Below are positions 46,211 to 55,070 of a DNA stretch of 64,000 bases, piece by piece. Location of the stretch: assembly GCA_900199595.1 (NCBI GenBank), contig FZRB01000002.1, positions 1 to 64,000 of the forward strand. Reading direction: 5' to 3'. Below the pieces are notes generated by a model. The model did not search any database. It saw only the letters and a list, made by a program, of their open reading frames with translations, and was not told the DNA's origin. How positions within the stretch are numbered: position 1 is the stretch's first letter; every line of letters begins with the position of its first letter. Source of the DNA: Lachnospiraceae bacterium (GTDB lineage Bacteria > Bacillota > Clostridia > Lachnospirales > Lachnospiraceae). The translations under genes and the position numbers were made by a program.

Positions 46211-47146
46211 TTAATTACACTTCTTCAGCAGTTCTTCCCATCTCTTATCTATCTCTTCCTGGAATTCTCCCAGAAGGTGCTCATTCTCCGGCTTAAAGAG
46301 GTGCTTGAAGCGTCCCTGTGGCTTTAAGAAATCTTCTATAGGAAGCTTGTTCTTAGGCTCATAGCTGAGAATCCATTTTCCATCAATCACTTCAAACAGA
46401 GGCCAGTAGCAGGTATCAACAGCCAGCTTACATATTTTCGCCATATCAGCAGCATCAAAGCGCCAGCCTCTCGGACATGGTGACATTACATTTAAGAATG
46501 CAGGTCCCTCTGTATAGATAGCCTTCTCAGCCTTTTCATAAAGATCCTTCATTCCGGAGGTAAATGTAGACTGTCCTACGTAAGGGATATTGTGGGCTGC
46601 CATGATAGCAGCCAGGTCCTTACGCGACTGAACCTTTCCGTTACTTACCTTTCCAACAGGAGTAGTTGTTGTATCTGCAAATCTAGGTGTTGCTGAAGAT
46701 CTCTGAATACCTGTGTTCATGTATGCACCGTTGTCGTAACATACATAAACCATATCATGTCCTCTCTCCATAGCTCCTGAAAGTGACTGGAAACCGATAT
46801 CGTAGGTACCACCGTCACCACCGAAGGTTATGAATTTATAGGTTGTATCAGCATCGATACGACCTCTCTTCTTAAGTGCATTATATGCAGTCTCAACTCC
46901 GGAAAGAGTTGCACCTGCGCAGGCAAATGCGTTGTGAATATAACTGTCTTCATAAGCTGTAAATGGATAAAGGTATGTAGAAACCTCAAGACAGCCGGTT
47001 GCATTTCCTATAACTGCTTTATCTTCTTCCTTAAGTGCCCTGAGCACTGTTCTTACTGTGATAGCCGCTCCGCATCCGGCACAGAGTCTGTGACCCGGTG
47101 TCAGACGATCCGGCTTATTCATTACTTCTTTTAAATTATATGCCAT
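46211..47146 (-). CDS. porB: 2-oxoacid:ferredoxin oxidoreductase, beta (TPP) subunit
   Basis: About 311 residues from the ATG at 47146 (GAGAGG upstream); a TTG six codons before is discounted. The thiamine pyrophosphate-binding subunit: LCAGCGAAITVRTVL near the start and GDGGTYDIGFQSLSGAMER with DNGAYMNTG carry the TPP/Mg site, and the conserved cysteines CAGC bind the Fe-S cluster. With alpha, gamma and delta it decarboxylates a 2-oxoacid oxidatively to acyl-CoA, reducing ferredoxin. Pyruvate is likeliest, but branched-chain 2-oxoacids use close relatives. Last of the four por genes, after an intercistronic hairpin. Confidence 0.92.
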   Translation of the reverse strand: MAYNLKEVMNKPDRLTPGHRLCAGCGAAITVRTVLRALKEEDKAVIGNATGCLEVSTYLYPFTAYEDSYIHNAFACAGATLSGVETAYNALKKRGRIDADTTYKFITFGGDGGTYDIGFQSLSGAMERGHDMVYVCYDNGAYMNTGIQRSSATPRFADTTTTPVGKVSNGKVQSRKDLAAIMAAHNIPYVGQSTFTSGMKDLYEKAEKAIYTEGPAFLNVMSPCPRGWRFDAADMAKICKLAVDTCYWPLFEVIDGKWILSYEPKNKLPIEDFLKPQGRFKHLFKPENEHLLGEFQEEIDKRWEELLKKCN

Positions 47147-47166
47147 TTTTCCGTTTCCTCTCAATT

Positions 47167-47202
47167 AGGTGACACTTTGAACCTGATTCAAACTGTCATC
47201 TT
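47167..47202 (-). other. Intercistronic hairpin between porA and porB
   Basis: TGACA-C-TTTGAA faces TTCAAA-C-TGTCA across a 5-nt loop (11 of 12 pairs). It lies between the porA stop and the porB ribosome site, without a U-tract. It may set subunit ratio or mark a cleavage site. Confidence 0.55.
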
Positions 47203-47203
47203 T

Positions 47204-48613
47204 TTATTCTGAAATCTTCACTCCATCACCTGACAGACGGATATCCATCTGATCAGGGCCCTTGAATTCAAATATATCCTCAGGCTTAGCAGCATCTTTA
47301 TCTCTGAGTCCCACATACTTGTACTGAACTGGTTCAGCATCACGTCTTACTATTTCTCTGATGTCCTTAAATACATCTCTGGCTTCGGTAACAGTATAGT
47401 CACGGCCGCCCAGTCCGTAGAAATAGTTAACTGTAGGTATCTTAAGTCCTGCATCATACATAGCAGCCTTAAGCTCAGAACCAAGAGGTCCTCCCATACC
47501 TGAGAAGCTCTCTGCTCTGTCGAGAATGGCAACTGACTGACATTTCTTAAGCGCCTCAACAAGCTCCTCACCTGGGAATGGTCTGAATACACGAACCTTT
47601 ATCATTCCTACGTGAATTCCATATTCACGAAGCTTATCAACCGCATCCTTTGTCTGACCTGCTGCTGAACCCATGATAACTATGGCATACTTCGCATCTT
47701 CCATTCTGTATTCTTCTATAAGTCCGTACTTACGTCCGGATATTTTCTCATACTCTGCACAAACATCAAGGATTACCTGCTTTGCATTCTTCATGCCGGC
47801 TCTCTGGCTGAACTTTGTTTCCATATAGAAAGGTGAATTCGCATATGGACCTACAGCCATAGGCATATCCTTGTTAAGCAGGAAATTGTCAGGATTATAC
47901 TGACCTACAAACTCTCTTACTGAAGGAGTATCAAGAGTTTCTATATTCATAACTGCATGGCTTGTTATGAAACCGTCATAGCAGACCATCATAGGAAGCA
48001 TAACATCAGGATGCTCAGTTACTCTGTAGGCCATGATGAAGTTATCATATGCTTCTTCATTTGTCTCAGCATAAACCTGAAGCCATCCGCTGTCTCTTGC
48101 ACCCATACTGTCAGAATGGTCACAGTTGATGTTAAGTGGTCCTGTCAGTGTTCTGTTTACCAGGCAGAGCACTAATGGCAGTCTGTCTGAAGCTGCTATA
48201 TAAAGCTCTTCCCACATAAAAGCGAGACCTGCTGATGAGGTTGCAGTAAGTGCTCTTGCACCGGCAGCTGAAGCTCCGATTGCGGCACTCATTGAACTGT
48301 GCTCTGACTCTACCGGAATAAACTCTGTATCTATCTCACCATTTGAGATATAAGTGGAAACCATCTGCGGAAGCTCCGTAGAAGGTGTGATAGGAAATGC
48401 CGGCATAACGTCGGGATTTACCTGCTTTATGGCAAGAGCAACAGCTTCATTTCCGGACATTCTGTCACGCTTCTTGGAAGCTGTACCCTTTATTCTGTTC
48501 TTGCTTTCTTCTCTCTTCTGTTCCTTATATTCTGCATCATACGGACTCTTGCTTTCTCTAGCCGGAACATCTATCGGACGAACATGTCCGCTTGTTTTAT
48601 TTATATCTGACAC
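47204..48613 (-). CDS. porA: 2-oxoacid:ferredoxin oxidoreductase, alpha subunit
   Basis: A 469-residue protein. Residues 1-48 are a charged extension not usual in PorA (RESKSPYDAEYKEQKREESK). The catalytic core starts at SGNEAVALAIKQVNPDVMPAFPITPSTELPQ, with SEHSSMSAAIGASAAGARALTATSSAGLAFMWEEL (the pyrimidine-binding domain I) and a C-terminal domain II (GSAAGQTKDAVDKLREYGIHVGMIKVRVFRPFP). It begins one base after the porD stop. Forms the heterotetramer with PorB, PorC and PorD. Confidence 0.93.
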   Translation of the reverse strand: MSDINKTSGHVRPIDVPARESKSPYDAEYKEQKREESKNRIKGTASKKRDRMSGNEAVALAIKQVNPDVMPAFPITPSTELPQMVSTYISNGEIDTEFIPVESEHSSMSAAIGASAAGARALTATSSAGLAFMWEELYIAASDRLPLVLCLVNRTLTGPLNINCDHSDSMGARDSGWLQVYAETNEEAYDNFIMAYRVTEHPDVMLPMMVCYDGFITSHAVMNIETLDTPSVREFVGQYNPDNFLLNKDMPMAVGPYANSPFYMETKFSQRAGMKNAKQVILDVCAEYEKISGRKYGLIEEYRMEDAKYAIVIMGSAAGQTKDAVDKLREYGIHVGMIKVRVFRPFPGEELVEALKKCQSVAILDRAESFSGMGGPLGSELKAAMYDAGLKIPTVNYFYGLGGRDYTVTEARDVFKDIREIVRRDAEPVQYKYVGLRDKDAAKPEDIFEFKGPDQMDIRLSGDGVKISE

Positions 48614-48614
48614 C

Positions 48615-48929
48615 TTACAGTCCCTCCTTCATCGTAATCGCACCGAAGGAGCAGCAGCCTGCACAGATGCCACATCCCTTGCAATGATCTAAATCAAAAT
48701 CCAGTCTCTTACCATCCTTAACAGGTATGGATGAATCAGGACACATTGGTGCACAGAGCAGACACTGAACGCATTTGTCCCAATCAACAACGGGAGTCTG
48801 TGTTCTCCACTCACCTGTATTAAAGGCAGTAGCACCACCACCGCCATAAACCGCATTACCAGGAGTTATATCCTGATAAGGGGATTTTTCTGTTATATTC
48901 GATATATCAAGTCTTTCTTTATTTGCCAT
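48615..48929 (-). CDS. porD: 2-oxoacid:ferredoxin oxidoreductase, delta (ferredoxin) subunit
   Basis: A 104-residue electron-transfer subunit with two [4Fe-4S] motifs: CVQCLLCAPMCPDSS (about 35-49) and CKGCGICAGCCSFGA (about 83-97). The extra Cys in CAGCC is frequent in PorD. Carries electrons from the TPP centre to free ferredoxin. Its ATG overlaps the porC stop as TAATG. Confidence 0.95.
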   Translation of the reverse strand: MANKERLDISNITEKSPYQDITPGNAVYGGGGATAFNTGEWRTQTPVVDWDKCVQCLLCAPMCPDSSIPVKDGKRLDFDLDHCKGCGICAGCCSFGAITMKEGL

Positions 48930-49501
48930 TACTGCACCTCCTCAAAGGCACGTTCAAGAGCCTTCATATTTCCATCAATAACTTCAGGCTTCTTAGCAAA
49001 CTTATGCTGGTATGAACCTCTCATCTGCTCAAGAAAATCCTGCTTGGACATTACTCCGGATACCTTTACTATAGCAGCAAGCATCGGAGAGTTAGGGAAG
49101 TATTTACCAAGAGTTTCCATGGATATGGTTCTTGCATCAATGGTGTAAACTTCACCTTCGTAGCCCTTAAGAAGCGGTACTATCTCTTCCTTTGGTCTTT
49201 TTGTGTTAATGACGATTGCACCGTCCTTGTTGAGTCCGGCGGTTACATCAACACTGTGCAGCAGAGTTTCATCTACTACTACTACATAGTCCGGATTGTA
49301 GATGTTTGAATGGTTTCTTATCTCAGTATCACTCAGCCTGTTATAAGCCGTGATCGGAGCACCCATTCTCTCCGGACCGTACTCCGGGAAGCCCTGTACG
49401 TACATTCCCGTGTTAAATGCGACATCGGCCAGAAGAAGTGCAGCAGTTTTTGCTCCCTGTCCACCACGGCCATGCCATCTGATTTCAATTGTTTTACTCA
49501 T
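48929..49501 (-). CDS. porC: 2-oxoacid:ferredoxin oxidoreductase, gamma subunit
   Basis: A 190-residue protein with the gamma-subunit start EIRWHGRGGQGAKTAALLLADVAF and PEYGPERMGAPITAYNRLSD, where CoA-related contacts are made in the family. First of porC-porD-porA-porB, the order seen in archaeal-type four-subunit enzymes. The upstream gap holds the terminator of the citrate synthase unit (49581-49612); only a poor -10-like match was found there, so the promoter is not called. Confidence 0.93.
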   Translation of the reverse strand: MSKTIEIRWHGRGGQGAKTAALLLADVAFNTGMYVQGFPEYGPERMGAPITAYNRLSDTEIRNHSNIYNPDYVVVVDETLLHSVDVTAGLNKDGAIVINTKRPKEEIVPLLKGYEGEVYTIDARTISMETLGKYFPNSPMLAAIVKVSGVMSKQDFLEQMRGSYQHKFAKKPEVIDGNMKALERAFEEVQ

Positions 49502-49580
49502 AATTAATCCCTCCAGGAAATTATCATTTCGCTGTCCAAAAAAACATGTCCTAATATTTTAGCATATTTATTAGCTTTTT

Positions 49581-49612
49581 TAAAGAAAAACCTTCCCCTG
49601 ATGGGGAAGGCT
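49581..49612 (-). terminator. Rho-independent terminator after citrate synthase
   Basis: A perfect 8-bp stem CCTTCCCC/GGGGAAGG with a 4-nt loop (49591-49610), followed on the minus strand by TTTTTCTTTA. Strong and isolated. Confidence 0.95.
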
Positions 49613-49636
49613 GTTCTGTAAGAGTCAGTTGAGGAG

Positions 49637-50998
49637 TTATTCTTCTCTCTCCTCCAACGGAATATATTCTCTTTCCTTCATAATACTCATATATGCAGGA
49701 CGTATGATCTTATCCACATTTATCAGCTCTTCGATACGATGAGCCGACCATCCGACTATTCTTGCAACTGCGAAAAGCGGTGTATAGAGCTCTGTAGGTA
49801 TACCGAGCATGCTGTAAACAAATCCGCTGTAAAAGTCCACATTTGCACTGACACCTTTGTAGATTCTTCGCTTCTCAGCTATTACCTCAGGAGCTATCTT
49901 CTCTATGTTGGCATACAGCTCGTATTCTTTTTCCATGTTCTTCTCTACTGCCAGCTTCTCCACAAATTCCTTAAAAGCTCTCGCTCTCGGATCTGATATG
50001 GAATAAATGGCATGACCCATACCATAGATCAGACCGGCATTGTCAAATGCCTTCTTATCAACTATCTGAGCCAGATAATCCTTCAGAGTATCCAGATCAT
50101 TATAATCCGGAACATGCTCTCTTATATCCTCCATCATCTGCATAACCTTGATATTTGCACCACCGTGCTTAGGACCCTTCAGTGATGAAAGGGCTGCAGC
50201 TATAACGGAATAAGTATCTGAACCGGCGCTAGATACAACTCTGGTGGTAAATGTTGAGTTATTACCGCCGCCATGCTCCATATGAAGAACCAGTGCAGCA
50301 TCGAGAACCTGTGCCTCAAGCTCTGTATATTTCTTGTCCGGTCTGACCATTCTGAGGAAGTTCTCTGCAGTACTCAGCTTGATATCCGGTCTGTGAATAT
50401 ACATACTGTCATCTTTTTCATAATGATTGTATGCACAGTAGCCATAGGCTGCCAACATAGGAAATTCACTGATAAGCGCCATGCACTGACGAAGTACATT
50501 TGGAATCGAAAGGTCTGCAACATCATAATCATCATAGGAAGCTAATGTAAGAACAGACTTTGTCATACAATTCATTATGTCCTTACTTGGAGCTTTCATG
50601 ATTACATCTCTTGTAAAGTTCGTCGGCAGATGATTAAGCTTGCCCAGAACCGCTCTGAATTCCTTTAATTCCTCTGCATTTGGAAGTTCTCCGAACAGAA
50701 GCAGATATGCAACTTCTTCAAATCCGAATCTCTTAAAACCAAAATCCTTCACCATATCAATTACATTATATCCACGGTACCAGAGTTCGCCGTCGCAGTG
50801 AATCTCTTTTCCATCTATCATTTTAGAAGAAACGATTTTGGATATATTTGTAACGCCTGTCAGAACACCATGTCCGTCCAGATCACGGAGTCCTCTCTTA
50901 ACTCCGAATTCATCATACAGCTTCTTGTCGACCACATCTACTGATCGACAAAGCTGTTCCCCTTTCTGCATATACTCAAGTACTTCTTTTGCCTTCAC
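49637..50998 (-). CDS. gltA: Citrate synthase
   Basis: A 453-residue citrate synthase. Catalytic regions: His in LHMEHGGGNNSTFTTRVVSS, LKGPKHGGAN, the second His in GLIYGMGHAIYSISDPRA, and Asp in NVDFYSGFVYSMLGIP. Condenses acetyl-CoA and oxaloacetate, entering the branch that leads to 2-oxoglutarate and glutamate. Starts with GTG at 50998 (AGGAGG eight nt upstream), 23 nt inside the end of mnmA, so translation is coupled. Strong terminator downstream. Confidence 0.95.
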   Translation of the reverse strand: MKAKEVLEYMQKGEQLCRSVDVVDKKLYDEFGVKRGLRDLDGHGVLTGVTNISKIVSSKMIDGKEIHCDGELWYRGYNVIDMVKDFGFKRFGFEEVAYLLLFGELPNAEELKEFRAVLGKLNHLPTNFTRDVIMKAPSKDIMNCMTKSVLTLASYDDYDVADLSIPNVLRQCMALISEFPMLAAYGYCAYNHYEKDDSMYIHRPDIKLSTAENFLRMVRPDKKYTELEAQVLDAALVLHMEHGGGNNSTFTTRVVSSAGSDTYSVIAAALSSLKGPKHGGANIKVMQMMEDIREHVPDYNDLDTLKDYLAQIVDKKAFDNAGLIYGMGHAIYSISDPRARAFKEFVEKLAVEKNMEKEYELYANIEKIAPEVIAEKRRIYKGVSANVDFYSGFVYSMLGIPTELYTPLFAVARIVGWSAHRIEELINVDKIIRPAYMSIMKEREYIPLEEREE

Positions 50999-52136
50999 TT
51001 ATTATACCTCCTCCCAGACAATAGTCTCCATCATAAACCACTAGGCTTTGTCCCGGGGTTACTGCTCTAACCGGTTCATCAAATAGCATAAACGCTGTCC
51101 CATCCCGGTAAAGCGTCAGAATGCCCGATGTATCCTTGGCTCTGTATCTTACTTTAGCAGTCACTTTCATCTTTATAACATCACCCTGCCATGACGGCAT
51201 AGTAATCAAATTAAAATCTCTTGCATATACTTCTCTTGTAAACAGATCCTCATTTGATCCAAGTATGACAAGGTTCTTTTCGGGAATTATGTCAACCACA
51301 TAAAGCGGCGCTGCTGCTGATATTCCAAGTCCTTTTCTCTGTCCAATAGTATAATGGAAATATCCCTTGTGATATCCCAGAACTTTACCTTCCATATCAA
51401 GAAACTTACCCTGATCCGGAAGCTCATCAGAAATTATGTCAGCCAGTTCTTCTGTCGACACTGAAATATCTTTCTTATATTCATCATAATTTCTCTCAAT
51501 AAATCCGGCATAATCTCCATCAGGTACAAAGCATATATCCTGGCTGTCATGCTTACGAGCCACCATAAGTCCTATTTCCTCAGCCATCTGTCTTATATCA
51601 TTCTTCTCATATTCTCCGTCCGGAAAATCAAGTCTTGCAAGCTGCTCCTGAGTCAGAAAATATAATACATAGGTCTGATCCTTTGTCTTATCAACAGCTC
51701 TTTTTAATCTATAGATATTCTCTTTTTCATCATATTCTATTCTTGCATAATGTCCGGTGACAACCTTCTCACAGCCTTCCTCATCAGCCATATCAAACAG
51801 CCTGCCAAACTTCATATACCGATTGCAGTCAATACAAGGATTTGGAGTTTCACCCTTCATATAGGTACTTATAAATTTGTTTACTATTTTCTCTCTGAAG
51901 CCATCAAGAAAATTAACTACATGAAACGGGATACCAAGCATAGATGAAACTACACGTGCATCCTCTATATCATCAGGCGTGCAGCAGCTGTGAGTCCCCT
52001 TTATCGAAGCTTCATCCTCAGCATGGAGCATCATTGTTACTCCTATAGGGCTGTAGCCCTTTTTCTTCATAAGAAAAGCAGCAACAGAACTGTCTACACC
52101 ACCACTCATGGCTACGAGTGCTTTTTTATCATTCAT
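50976..52136 (-). CDS. mnmA: tRNA-specific 2-thiouridylase
   Basis: About 386 residues from the ATG at 52136, eight nt after the stop of the YkgJ-like gene; the longer reading starts inside that gene. Inserts sulfur at U34 of Lys, Glu and Gln tRNAs. PP-loop AMSGGVDSSVAAFLM, catalytic cysteine in TPNPCIDCNRYMKFG, tRNA-contact HYARIEYDE, second catalytic cysteine in KHDSQDICFVPDGDY, and the C-terminal barrel (KVRYRAKDTSGILT). All expected parts are present. Confidence 0.95.
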   Translation of the reverse strand: MNDKKALVAMSGGVDSSVAAFLMKKKGYSPIGVTMMLHAEDEASIKGTHSCCTPDDIEDARVVSSMLGIPFHVVNFLDGFREKIVNKFISTYMKGETPNPCIDCNRYMKFGRLFDMADEEGCEKVVTGHYARIEYDEKENIYRLKRAVDKTKDQTYVLYFLTQEQLARLDFPDGEYEKNDIRQMAEEIGLMVARKHDSQDICFVPDGDYAGFIERNYDEYKKDISVSTEELADIISDELPDQGKFLDMEGKVLGYHKGYFHYTIGQRKGLGISAAAPLYVVDIIPEKNLVILGSNEDLFTREVYARDFNLITMPSWQGDVIKMKVTAKVRYRAKDTSGILTLYRDGTAFMLFDEPVRAVTPGQSLVVYDGDYCLGGGIISEGKRST

Positions 52137-52144
52137 AGGTTTTC

Positions 52145-52990
52145 TTATTTCTTTCCCTTCATTGCGGCAAGACATTTTTTCAGTCTCGCATCAAACTGCT
52201 GATAGAAATCACTATCTATATCATACTTGTCCAGATAGAAGTATGCAATAACTGTTTTCAATACTTTCTTTATATCCTCGTCACAGGCTTCTTTTTCTTT
52301 ATCTATTTTTTCCTGTTTATACTCTTCGTATCCTTTTATTTCGAATATATCAGCCTCGCCAAGTATACCGGCATATACCTCCAGATCTTTCTCGCTTATG
52401 GTTTCAAGTCTCTTTATCTCATTATCAGCCATTTCCCGAATGGTATTTACCTTCCGTTTTTCAAAATCTATAAAACGATGCCACTTGTTTATGAAGGCTG
52501 TGTTCTTTTCAAGATCATCTATTCCCAGCCAGTCGCTTACTCTCACTTCTGTTTTATTCTTCACGGAACATTCTTTAGTCTGAAGGAAGTATTTAAATTC
52601 AGTTGCAGTTTTTTTGTCAGCCTCAGCAGTCCTGCCTACATAGATTCTCCCTAATGGAAAAAGTCTGCATATTCCCGGGCGGTGGGCATGTATCTCACAT
52701 CTGCCATTTTTAAGAAATGCGCAGCCCTCCGACATCTTGAGATTAGGCAGGATAATCCCATCCATCATGGAAAGCTCTATAATAAAAACAGTGAGAAGCT
52801 CGTCAAAGCTTCTCCCTGTTGCTACGGTCAATTCATACATATCATATGGCGTCAGAACTATGGACGTACCCATGTCGGATTCACAGCATTTGCTGCAGCC
52901 TGCGCATCCATTTGTACCGGCACACACCATATCATTTTCACCATATAATCTGCCGTCAGATATTTGATTCAAATCGTCATATCTCAGCAT
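52145..52990 (-). CDS. YkgJ-family cysteine-cluster protein
   Basis: A 281-residue cytoplasmic protein. The Cys cluster CAGCSKCCESDMG (about 29-41) and the paired CAFLKNGRCEIHAHRPGICRLFPLG (split here: CAFLKNGRCEIH, then RPGICRLFP) match the YkgJ/CxxCxxCC family, thought to bind zinc or an Fe-S cluster. The C-terminal half (about 160-281) is helical and highly charged (EIKGYEEYKQEKIDKEKEA) with no known domain. Function of the family is unknown. It lies between the sulfatase-fold gene pair and mnmA in the same run. Confidence 0.85.
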   Translation of the reverse strand: MLRYDDLNQISDGRLYGENDMVCAGTNGCAGCSKCCESDMGTSIVLTPYDMYELTVATGRSFDELLTVFIIELSMMDGIILPNLKMSEGCAFLKNGRCEIHAHRPGICRLFPLGRIYVGRTAEADKKTATEFKYFLQTKECSVKNKTEVRVSDWLGIDDLEKNTAFINKWHRFIDFEKRKVNTIREMADNEIKRLETISEKDLEVYAGILGEADIFEIKGYEEYKQEKIDKEKEACDEDIKKVLKTVIAYFYLDKYDIDSDFYQQFDARLKKCLAAMKGKK

Positions 52991-52996
52991 GAATAA

Positions 52997-55066
52997 TTAC
53001 TCCATCACTATTGAAACAAGCGACATTGTATGTGATCTGTCTCCCATTTCAAGATTCATCTGCTCCTCAGGAACATCAGGGAACTTAAAGTCCAGCTGAA
53101 GATTATTATCCTTGAATACCGAAGGATCTATCTCAAAGTTTATTCCCTTTGCAACCAGATCAGCATTAACAATTCCACGGAATACCTCAACTCCGTTTGC
53201 TTCAATGATACATGTCCTTTCAGCCTTAACCGGAGTTCTGTCATGTAATTCTATCTTACATGTAATGGTCTTATCAGGTTTTTCGGCAAATGGAATCAGA
53301 AGAGTTGAAAGAGGTCCCTTTATTTTGGTTCGGAAACCATGATTAAGCGAGAAACCTTCTACAGCATAAGCATTTCCGTTGTCATCAGCATCAAAGCCCA
53401 GTCTGTCTCCCAGAACATACGGCTCTTTCTCTGCATTGTCGACATATTCATCTATCTGAATCATTGCGTCATTATCTGCCGCATCAGAATTAGTTACATA
53501 TTTTCTAACAACAAGCTTACTGTTATCAGAGGAATTACGGAATAGATACCTGGTTCTCTGATCATCGTCCTTGAGACTCAGCATATCCACACCATATTCA
53601 TTTGTCATAGTTTCTCCGGCAAGCCCGGCAAAATAAATAGGAAAATCAAAGGATGAAACCGGTGCATGAGAGTATCTTATTTCTCCTGTTGCCCCAGCCT
53701 CTTTAAGAAGAAGCATAATCCTCTGGCATCTCTTCATATCTCCATGATCCGCTGTGATCATAATCGTAGATGAATCATAGATTCCTTTTTCTTTCATATC
53801 CGAAAGAATATCATTTACTATCCTGAAGACACCTGCCATCTGAGGTCTTCTACCCGGTTTCTCAGCTTTGGAAGCCTTTCCATATTCATTCATATCAAAT
53901 GGACGGTGAGCTCCTTCCATATGATATACTGTAAATGTCTTCTTCTTTGACTTATCTATAGTCAGCTTCTGCTGGTTAAATAATTCATAAAACTTTATAT
54001 CATTGAACTCATAATCATTTTCTCTCTTCATAGCCTCTTCAAACTCAGCAGTATTCATCCAGAATCTTGATTTAAGAAAATGTGGCATGAACTTAAAGAG
54101 TGAAAGCTTATAAAGCTTTCTTGCAAGCATATATTTTGATGTTACAGGATCCTTTATAAGTTCAAAATTCTCTACATCCTCTGCCGTATCATTTGAAAAG
54201 AAAAGAGTCTCAGAATAAATCCTTACCTCATAGCCTGCCTTAGACATCTTCTCAAGAAGATTGTCCTGTTTAAATACTTCATCGATATAATCGCTGTAGG
54301 TATCCTGACGATTATAAGGTATTCCCGTATATAAAATAGGCATGGCCATCATGGTTCTGGCACCACCTGTCAGGGCATTATCATAATGAACAAAGCCCTC
54401 GTTATCAGCTTCAAATTCAGGATGTCTGGACAGATAATCTCCATAGTAGCGTTCATCCATACCATCAAGTATGAACAGGACTATATTATCCTGTGGTGCA
54501 TAAGAGAACATGTCCTTAGTTGTGATTGCAAGAGTTTCCTTGCCCTTCTTTTTATAAGAAGCAGCCTGTGAAATAAATGCAGGAATCTGAATTACAACAA
54601 GGAAAATGCATGCAAAGAAAACAATCTTATTGATCAGTTCCTTATCCTTCTTTCGAATGATCAGATAAATGATAAACGGAAGAATTATACATGCTGCCCA
54701 GATAAGGGTATTGACTATTCCATAACCTGTATAGTCTCCCCAGTCTATATCAGAACCATCCAGTACGCCGTAATCATGATTAATATAGTTTCCCTGTACA
54801 TAAAAACCTAGAGTGACACCGAAAACCAGCAGCATGTACCATTTGAAAAGCTTTTTCGGAACTATAAGACTGAATACCGTTATCAAAACAAATATTACCA
54901 AAGAAACTATAAGGGATACCTTGATAACTACTCCAAGTCCGAATCTCAGCTCGTCCGCATTTGCCAGATATATACCTGTCGGTCCATAGAAAAATACTGT
55001 GAACACAAAAAACAATGCAAGAACCAGTCCATATTTTAATTTGTTTTTTTCAGCATACTCTTCCAC
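52997..55066 (-). CDS. Membrane sulfatase-fold (LTA-synthase-like) protein, paralogue D
   Basis: A 689-residue protein with about five membrane segments (1-190) and an extracellular alkaline-phosphatase-superfamily domain (about 200-520). Metal-site motifs are NIVLFILDGMDERYYGDYL, TGGARTMMAMPILYTGIPY (candidate nucleophile Thr), HMEGAHRPFDMNEYG and MITADHGDMKRC. A beta-type C-terminal domain (about 560-689) follows. Near-complete paralogue of the upstream gene. It could transfer phosphoglycerol or phosphoethanolamine to a surface glycan or cleave an ester; the exact reaction is unknown. GTG start at 55066 with GGAG upstream. Confidence 0.82.
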   Translation of the reverse strand: MEEYAEKNKLKYGLVLALFFVFTVFFYGPTGIYLANADELRFGLGVVIKVSLIVSLVIFVLITVFSLIVPKKLFKWYMLLVFGVTLGFYVQGNYINHDYGVLDGSDIDWGDYTGYGIVNTLIWAACIILPFIIYLIIRKKDKELINKIVFFACIFLVVIQIPAFISQAASYKKKGKETLAITTKDMFSYAPQDNIVLFILDGMDERYYGDYLSRHPEFEADNEGFVHYDNALTGGARTMMAMPILYTGIPYNRQDTYSDYIDEVFKQDNLLEKMSKAGYEVRIYSETLFFSNDTAEDVENFELIKDPVTSKYMLARKLYKLSLFKFMPHFLKSRFWMNTAEFEEAMKRENDYEFNDIKFYELFNQQKLTIDKSKKKTFTVYHMEGAHRPFDMNEYGKASKAEKPGRRPQMAGVFRIVNDILSDMKEKGIYDSSTIMITADHGDMKRCQRIMLLLKEAGATGEIRYSHAPVSSFDFPIYFAGLAGETMTNEYGVDMLSLKDDDQRTRYLFRNSSDNSKLVVRKYVTNSDAADNDAMIQIDEYVDNAEKEPYVLGDRLGFDADDNGNAYAVEGFSLNHGFRTKIKGPLSTLLIPFAEKPDKTITCKIELHDRTPVKAERTCIIEANGVEVFRGIVNADLVAKGINFEIDPSVFKDNNLQLDFKFPDVPEEQMNLEMGDRSHTMSLVSIVME

Positions 55067-55070
55067 TTTT

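Noticed and set aside
49545-49580. Promoter for porCDAB
   Set aside because: Only a TGCTAAATA-type match was found, too weak to call.
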